Assembly (NCBI GenBank): GCA_947303695.1
Contig: CAMYYX010000018.1
Coordinates: 1-19,086 of the forward strand
Source of the DNA: an uncultured Prevotellaceae bacterium
GTDB taxonomy: Bacteria > Bacteroidota > Bacteroidia > Bacteroidales > Bacteroidaceae
Reading direction: 5' to 3'
DNA: 19,086 nt
Shown here: positions 14,567 through 19,086 of the stretch, in pieces
Numbering within the stretch: the stretch's first letter is position 1
Layout: each line of letters begins with the position of its first letter
Notes under the pieces: generated by a model
What the model was told of the DNA's origin: nothing
The model's input: the letters and a program-made list of their open reading frames with translations, nothing else
Database searches by the model: none
Position numbers and translations under genes: made by a program

Positions 14567-15818
14567 ATACCTTCATCAATCGGATACATCGATCAAGTTC
14601 CTGAGTGATGGCTTTCTTGTCGAGATGTTGTCCGATGAAGACGATTTTCTGCATGCGGTCGCCATAGGTTTCGTCCCAATCTTTGCGAATACCTGGCTCG
14701 GCTTCCATGAGCCGCTGGAGTTCTTCCTCAGGCATCGTGGCGTACCACTGACCGGCTTTGCTGACTGACATCTGACGACCAGCCTGCTCAAAGATGTAAC
14801 ACATCTCGGGTTCGTCGCAGAAGTAGCAGATACCCTTAGCGCGAATGACATTCTGAGGCCAGTGCTGAGCTACGAACTGGTCGAACAGCATCAGGTCGAA
14901 CGGCTGACGGCGGTAGTAGACAAACGTGCCAATGCCGTATTCCTCAGCCTCACCTTCATCGTCGTGGTGGTGATGATGGTGGTGGTGATGGTGCTCGTGT
15001 TCGTCATGATCATCATCGTCGTCGTCATCATCATCGTGGTGATGGTGCTCGTGCTCTTCTTCGTCATCATCGTCATCATCGTGATGGCCTTCAATCTCCT
15101 CAATCCAAGCTGCCGAAGAGGCTACCTTGTTGAAGTTGAAGAGATGGGTGTCGAGCAATCGGTCGAGATCTACATCGCCGTAGTTGCAGTCGATGATCTC
15201 GGCTTTGGGTTGGAGTGCACGCACAATCTGACGGATACGTTCCAGCTCGTGTGGTTCGACTTCAGCGGCTTTGTTGAGCAGCACGATGTTGCAGAACTCA
15301 ATCTGCTGGATAACGAGGTTCTCGATGTCTTCCTCGTCAATCTGTTCACGCATGAGGTCGTTTCCGCTGCCGAATTCATCACGCATACGGAGGGCATCGA
15401 CGACAGTCACGATGCAGTCGAGCACCGGATAGCCGTCCTTGCGATATTTCTCCTCCATATAGGGGATGGAACAGATGGTCTGCGCGATGGGAGCAGGCTC
15501 GCAGATGCCGCTGGCCTCGATGACGATGTAGTCGAAGGTGTGCATCTTCACCAGGTCGTGCAACTGCTCCACGAGGTCCATCTTGAGTGTGCAGCAGATA
15601 CAGCCGTTCTGCAGGGCTACGAGGTTCTCGTCCTTCTGCCCCACTACCCCACCTTTCTCGATGAGTGTGGCATCGATATTCACTTCGCCAATGTCGTTGA
15701 CGATAACGGCAAACTTGATGCCTCGGCGATTGGTGAGGATACGATTTAATAAGGTAGTCTTGCCACTACCGAGATATCCGGTGAGCAGCAAGACTGGTAC
15801 TACATGATTATTGTTCAT
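14565..15818 (-). CDS. COG0523/CobW-family metallochaperone GTPase with His-rich tract
   Basis: G3E-family GTPases of COG0523 deliver metals, often zinc or cobalt, to client proteins using GTP. The 417-residue product has Walker A GYLGSGKTT (14-22), the defining CxCC metal motif NGCICC (C73, C75, C76), EASGICEP (101-108) and the base-recognition NK at 182-183. A CobW C-terminal domain runs from about 296 to 413. Between the domains, residues 245-285 form an almost uninterrupted His/Asp/Glu stretch with 19 histidines, a likely metal store or sensor. The domain arrangement resembles YeiR/ZNG1-type zinc GTPases more than cobalamin CobW, and no cobalamin gene is nearby; the metal is inference. 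The ATG is 5 nt after the zinc-ribbon gene stop, so the two are probably translationally linked. Confidence 0.92.
   Translation of the reverse strand: MNNNHVVPVLLLTGYLGSGKTTLLNRILTNRRGIKFAVIVNDIGEVNIDATLIEKGGVVGQKDENLVALQNGCICCTLKMDLVEQLHDLVKMHTFDYIVIEASGICEPAPIAQTICSIPYMEEKYRKDGYPVLDCIVTVVDALRMRDEFGSGNDLMREQIDEEDIENLVIQQIEFCNIVLLNKAAEVEPHELERIRQIVRALQPKAEIIDCNYGDVDLDRLLDTHLFNFNKVASSAAWIEEIEGHHDDDDDDEEEHEHHHHDDDDDDDDDHDEHEHHHHHHHHHHDDEGEAEEYGIGTFVYYRRQPFDLMLFDQFVAQHWPQNVIRAKGICYFCDEPEMCYIFEQAGRQMSVSKAGQWYATMPEEELQRLMEAEPGIRKDWDETYGDRMQKIVFIGQHLDKKAITQELDRCIRLMKV
14964..15086. repeat. Trinucleotide-rich tract encoding the His/Asp linker
   Basis: On the plus strand this is a run of gtg, atg, gtc and atc triplets; on the coding strand it is CAC/CAT, GAC/GAT and a few GAG codons. 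The near-repetitive triplets make in-frame length changes by slippage plausible. It encodes residues 245-285 of the COG0523 protein. Confidence 0.85.
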
Positions 15819-15823
15819 TGTTT

Positions 15824-16705
15824 TTATTCCTCAGTTTCCAAATCCATGTCGTCCATCACATCCATTGGCTCAACAGTCTGCTCTTCTTCAGCCTTTGCCT
15901 CTGCACGTCTGCGACGGGTACGCTTTTTAGGTTCCTCTACTGGTTTTTCGATTTTCACACCTGCCAACTCTGGGTCGATCAGGATACGTCCGCAATACTC
16001 ACAAACAATGATTTTCTTGTGGATACGCACGTCGAGTTGACGCTGTGGTGGAATCTGAGCGAAGCAACCTCCACAGGAGTCACGCTGTACATAAACGATA
16101 CCCAATCCGTTGCGACAGCTCTTGCGGATGCGCTTGAATGAACGCAGGAGGTTTGGTTCGATAGAAAGTTCCAGATTCTTTGCTTTCTCACGCAGCTTCT
16201 CTTCGTCGGCCTTTGTCTCAGCAACGATTTCATCCAACTCGTTCTTTTTCACTTCCAGATCCTGGAGACGTTCATCGAGCTGGGTCTGGCTTGAAACGAG
16301 CAGCTCTTCCTTCTGCTTCTCTGCATTGATGGCATCACGAATCTTTTTGTTACAGAGTTCAACTTCAAGAGTCTGGAATTCGATTTCCTTGTTCAGGGTG
16401 TCGTATTCACGATTGTTGCGCACATTGTCCAACTGCCCCTTATAGGTAGCAATCTTGCCATTGGCGATTTCGATGTCGCCTTTCAAGGCGTTGACACTTG
16501 AACGGAGTTCTGCAATCTCGTTTCTTGTACGCTCCATACGGGTGTTGAGTCCTTCAACCTCGTCCTCAAGGTCTTCCACTTCGAGAGGGAGTTCACCACG
16601 AAGAGTACGGATACGGTCGATTTCAGACAGCACAGTCTGCAACTGGTAAAGGAGTTTCAGCTTATCCTCTACTGATAATTCGGCGGGAGTTAATTTCCTT
16701 TTCAT
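15824..16705 (-). CDS. Coiled-coil C4-type zinc-ribbon protein (zf-RING_7/CdsZ family)
   Basis: The 293-residue protein has a long coiled coil (about 12-182, heptads rich in E, L, K and R). A C4 zinc ribbon follows, with SCGGC (C211, C214) and CEYCG (C235, C238), and between them the family segment IPPQRQLDVR. The tail from about 255 is low-complexity, basic (KKRTRRRR) then strongly acidic. Members of this family are widespread in bacteria; a role linked to translation or nucleic-acid binding has been proposed, and I cannot confirm it from sequence. The gene sits 61 nt after the Nif3-like gene, a pairing common in Bacteroidetes and other phyla, and 5 nt before the COG0523 gene. No separate promoter is visible in front of it. 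Confidence 0.9.
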   Translation of the reverse strand: MKRKLTPAELSVEDKLKLLYQLQTVLSEIDRIRTLRGELPLEVEDLEDEVEGLNTRMERTRNEIAELRSSVNALKGDIEIANGKIATYKGQLDNVRNNREYDTLNKEIEFQTLEVELCNKKIRDAINAEKQKEELLVSSQTQLDERLQDLEVKKNELDEIVAETKADEEKLREKAKNLELSIEPNLLRSFKRIRKSCRNGLGIVYVQRDSCGGCFAQIPPQRQLDVRIHKKIIVCEYCGRILIDPELAGVKIEKPVEEPKKRTRRRRAEAKAEEEQTVEPMDVMDDMDLETEE

Positions 16706-16766
16706 GTTCTTATTTACTAATTAACAATTTACTATTGACTATTATTTTAATTGAATTATTTACGAT

Positions 16767-17549
16767 TTAGCAATACTTGATTGGGTTGGTCTTCAGCTGG
16801 GTGTCATAAACGGGCAAGGCGGGCGCAACCTTATTGAGTATTTCACGGAACAGCTCGAGTGTGTACTGCTCACTCTCATAATGTCCAATTTCCATCATCA
16901 GCAATTCGTCCTCATGTCCGAAGAACCGGTGATAGCCAATCTCGCCCGTGATGAAGGCATCAGCACCTTTCTCGATGGCTTTAGGAACGAGGAACGCACC
17001 AGCACCTCCACAGACGGCCACACGACGCACCTGACGGCCCGTCCATTCGTTATAACGAACGGATTCCACCTTGAACGTTTCCTTCACCAAGCGGATAAAC
17101 GCCTGTGACGTCATCTCAGTAGGCAATTCACCTATCAGTCCGCTTCCACCATCCTGTCCTACTTTGGGTTCCAGCCACTCGAGCAACCCCAACTGCAACT
17201 TTTCTGCCATCTTGTCGTTCACGCCACCAGGAGCGTTATCAAGATTCGTATGAGCCGCATAAAGGGTGATGTCGTGCTTGATGGCCTTGATGACTACTCG
17301 TTCTACATAGTCCCTGCCTGCGATGGACTTCAACGGATGAAACAACAACGGATGGTGGCTCACCACCATGTTGCATCCCCGATTGATGGCTTCGTCGACG
17401 ACAGCCTCAGTCACATCTAAACACAATAATACCCCTGTAGCATCTACGTCCTGAGGTAGTCCAATCTGCAGTCCAGCATTATCATATCCGTCTTGCAGGG
17501 CCAAAGGCGCAAAGTCTTCAAGGGCATCAATAATTTGCCTGATTTTCAT
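16767..17549 (-). CDS. Nif3-like dinuclear metal-center hexameric protein
   Basis: The 260-residue product is a Nif3/YbgI-family protein, often labelled GTP cyclohydrolase I type 2 homolog. It shows APLALQDGYDNAGLQIG near the start, the metal-binding MVVSHHPLLFHPLKSI, AAHTNLDNAPGGVNDKMAEKL, CGGAGAFLVPKAIEKGADAFITGEIGYH, and a late GHYESEQ supplying the final ligands. The length fits the short form without the PII-like insert. The family binds two metal ions at a conserved site, and its cellular function is not settled. I start it at MKIRQI (17549). An upstream in-frame ATG at 17585 would place the promoter inside the coding sequence. It is the first gene of a probable operon with the zinc-ribbon and COG0523 genes. 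Confidence 0.93.
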   Translation of the reverse strand: MKIRQIIDALEDFAPLALQDGYDNAGLQIGLPQDVDATGVLLCLDVTEAVVDEAINRGCNMVVSHHPLLFHPLKSIAGRDYVERVVIKAIKHDITLYAAHTNLDNAPGGVNDKMAEKLQLGLLEWLEPKVGQDGGSGLIGELPTEMTSQAFIRLVKETFKVESVRYNEWTGRQVRRVAVCGGAGAFLVPKAIEKGADAFITGEIGYHRFFGHEDELLMMEIGHYESEQYTLELFREILNKVAPALPVYDTQLKTNPIKYC

Positions 17550-17557
17550 AAGTGCTG

Positions 17558-17588
17558 CAAAGGTACGAATTAATTCATAATTCACAAT
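17558..17588 (-). promoter_or_regulatory. Promoter of the Nif3 operon, giving a near-leaderless mRNA
   Basis: On the minus strand ATTG (17588-17585, three of four bases of TTTG), 19 bp, then TACCTTTG (17565-17558) fits the consensus. Only 8 nt separate the -7 box from the ATG at 17549, so the transcript should have a leader of just a few bases. Confidence 0.68.
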
Positions 17589-17604
17589 GCATAATTCATA
17601 ATTA
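17572..17604. repeat. AT-rich 33-bp direct repeat, copy 1
   Basis: It consists of AATTCATA units around a central ATGCATAAT and matches copy 2 at 17664-17696 with one mismatch in 33 bases. It overlaps the spacer and -33 region of the Nif3 promoter. Confidence 0.8.
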
Positions 17605-17663
17605 TTTGCAAAAAAGGGAAAAAACTGTGCTCTTTTGTATAAAATAAGGTGTAAAGGAACGAA

Positions 17664-17696
17664 AATTCATAATTCATAATGCATAATTCATAATTA
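17664..17696. repeat. AT-rich 33-bp direct repeat, copy 2
   Basis: Same unit as 17572-17604, offset by 92 bp. It lies just upstream of the -7 box for the second GH3 gene. Confidence 0.8.
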
Positions 17697-17701
17697 AGTC
17701 G

Positions 17702-17709
17702 TAAATTTG
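17702..17709 (+). promoter_or_regulatory. -7 box upstream of the second GH3 gene
   Basis: TAAATTTG fits TAnnTTTG, 69 nt before the ATG. There is no TTTG at the -33 position, which lies within the AT-rich repeat. Confidence 0.5.
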
Positions 17710-17778
17710 CAAGAAGCTTACTGCTTATCGATTTTTAAAGGGAAAAAGAACGAAAAAACAATTCATATCAAATCAAAC

Positions 17779-19086
17779 ATGAAAACAATCTTTACGATTT
17801 TGACCATCATGCTCATGAGCATGTCGGTGCAAGCACAAAACCTACCCATTTATCTTGATGAGAAGCAACCCATCGAAGCAAGAGTGAAGGATGCGCTCAG
17901 CCGCATGACCCTTGAAGAGAAAGTAAAGCTATGCCATGCACAAGGTAAGTTCTATTCGAACGGAGTACCTCGTCTGGGCATTCCAGGACTATGGTCGAGC
18001 GACGGTCCTCACGGTGTTCGTTTCGAGATGAACTGGGCCGACTGGGGACATTCGGGCTGGGAGATTGACTCCTGTACCGCCTTCCCTACCCTCACCTGTC
18101 TGGCTGCCACTTGGAACGAAGAGTTGGCCTATGCTTATGGCAAAGGTGTGGGTGAAGAGGCCCGCTATCGCAACAAGAACGTGATGCTGGGACCTGGTGT
18201 CAACATCTACCGCACCCCTCTCAACGGCCGTAACTTCGAATATATGGGTGAAGATCCTTACCTTGCTGCAACACTCGTAGTACCTTACATCAAAGGTGTA
18301 CAGTCGAATGGTGTAGCCAGTTGTGTGAAGCACTACTGTGTGAACAACCAAGAGACGAACCGCATGGGTGTGAACGTAGAGGTGAGCGAGCGTGCTTTGC
18401 GTGAGATATACCTCCCAGCCTTCCGTGCAGCTGTTCAGGAAGCTGGTGTGTGGGCCTTGATGGGTTCGTACAACAAGATCCGTGGACAACATGCTTGTCA
18501 CAACGAATATACCCTACAGAAGATCCTGAAGGGAGAATGGGGATTCGATGGCGTGGTGATGTCTGACTGGGACGGAACACATAATGCCAAAGAGGCTGCC
18601 TATAACGGTTTGGACATCGAGATGGGTACTTCGACCCGTCCTGACAAGGGCATCTTCGGACGCAATTTCCGTTTCGATGAGAGCTATCTGGGGAACGACT
18701 TTTTGAAAGGTCTCCGCGATGGCACCTATCCAATGGAACTCGTCAATGATAAAGCAACTCGTGTTCTGCGTCTCATCATCCGCACGGCGATGAACCGCCA
18801 AGGTTTTGGCAAGATGGACTATGCAGGTCATTCTGAAATCGTGAAGGCTATCGGTAGCGAAGGTGTCGTGTTGCTTCAGAACAACCCTGTGGCTAAGAGT
18901 AAGACTCCATTGCTCCCGATGAATGCCAATCAGTACAACAAAATCCTCATTGTGGGTGATAATGCCACTCGCGTACTCTCACATGGAGGTCAGTCGTCTG
19001 AGCTGAATCCTCAGCATGAGACATCAGTCCTGAAAGCATTCCAAGACCGCTATGGCGACAAGATCATCTATGCTCAAGGTTATGCT
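17779..19086 (+). CDS. Glycoside hydrolase family 3 enzyme, 3' truncated by window
   Basis: The frame opens at ATG 17779 and stays open for 436 codons to the window end, so the C-terminal half is missing. A Sec signal (MKTIFTILTIMLMSMSVQAQ) without a lipobox cysteine predicts export to the periplasm or beyond. The GH3 barrel includes RMTLEEKVKLCHAQG (42-56), WSSDGPHGVR (72-81), RNFEYMGEDPYLA (151-163), KHYCVNNQE (184-192), and GFDGVVMSDWDGTH with nucleophile D263. The second domain begins with GVVLLQNN (about 385). This layout is that of beta-glucosidase-type GH3 enzymes; the sugar specificity is not visible. It differs clearly from the lipoprotein GH3 at 4075-6558. It is divergent from the Nif3 operon with about 230 bp between. 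Confidence 0.95.
   Translation, partial: MKTIFTILTIMLMSMSVQAQNLPIYLDEKQPIEARVKDALSRMTLEEKVKLCHAQGKFYSNGVPRLGIPGLWSSDGPHGVRFEMNWADWGHSGWEIDSCTAFPTLTCLAATWNEELAYAYGKGVGEEARYRNKNVMLGPGVNIYRTPLNGRNFEYMGEDPYLAATLVVPYIKGVQSNGVASCVKHYCVNNQETNRMGVNVEVSERALREIYLPAFRAAVQEAGVWALMGSYNKIRGQHACHNEYTLQKILKGEWGFDGVVMSDWDGTHNAKEAAYNGLDIEMGTSTRPDKGIFGRNFRFDESYLGNDFLKGLRDGTYPMELVNDKATRVLRLIIRTAMNRQGFGKMDYAGHSEIVKAIGSEGVVLLQNNPVAKSKTPLLPMNANQYNKILIVGDNATRVLSHGGQSSELNPQHETSVLKAFQDRYGDKIIYAQGYA

Noticed and set aside
14862..15749. 295-codon open frame opposite the COG0523 gene, with a Val/Met/Ile-rich stretch resembling a membrane segment
   Set aside because: The hydrophobic run is only the reverse complement of the His/Asp triplets. 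The sense gene has all family motifs.
14565..15818. Cobalamin biosynthesis CobW
   Set aside because: No other cobalamin gene or cobalamin riboswitch is visible; the His-rich linker and neighbours fit a general metallochaperone better.
17989..18831. Three minus-strand open frames at the right end
   Set aside because: They lie opposite the second GH3 gene, whose frame from 17779 is open to the window edge with clear GH3 motifs.

Overview
The window reads as a Bacteroidales chromosome segment, most likely Prevotellaceae. The family genes, lipoprotein signals, a short type IX-like C-terminal tail on a secreted protein, and repeated Bacteroidetes promoters (TTTG, 19-20 bp, TAnnTTTG) all point there. 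Gene starts lack clear Shine-Dalgarno sequences, as is usual in that phylum. The genus call is inference. No rRNA, tRNA, CRISPR array, insertion sequence or phage gene was seen.

Layout. On the minus strand from the left: the first codons of a probable dapA (1-37), the ispE-ligA operon (3022 to 129, start and stop overlapping by 4 nt), a MORN-repeat lipoprotein (3948-3169), and a two-gene unit made of a 1345-residue secreted multidomain protein tyrosine phosphatase (10610-6573) followed after 14 nt by a GH3 glycoside hydrolase lipoprotein (6558-4075). The phosphatase gene has a likely promoter about 320 nt upstream, so its leader would carry an array of AGTTATC-type repeats. Next come an XRE-family regulator (11685-11191) and a gene-free AT-rich stretch of about 0.75 kb rich in TTGTAAA/TTTACAA words. 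These include a 24-bp dyad at the regulator's promoter and a separate inverted pair.

The right part holds holA (13619-12597, minus) diverging from a small orphan HsdR-N-like PD-(D/E)xK protein (14036-14485, plus). A bidirectional terminator separates that gene from a minus-strand three-gene unit: Nif3-like protein (17549-16767), coiled-coil C4 zinc-ribbon protein (16705-15824) and a COG0523/CobW GTPase (15818-14565) with a His/Asp-rich metal-binding tract. All three have metal-site features, which suggests linked metal handling. A second GH3 enzyme (17779 to the window end, plus) is cut off by the window edge.

Biology. Housekeeping genes (DNA ligase, the MEP-pathway kinase, the polymerase III delta subunit) alternate with secreted or envelope functions (two GH3 enzymes, the MORN lipoprotein, the secreted phosphatase). 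The most unusual items are the secreted phosphatase carrying duplicated carbohydrate-binding-like modules in an operon with a GH3 lipoprotein, and the operator-like word cluster in the gene-free region by the XRE regulator.
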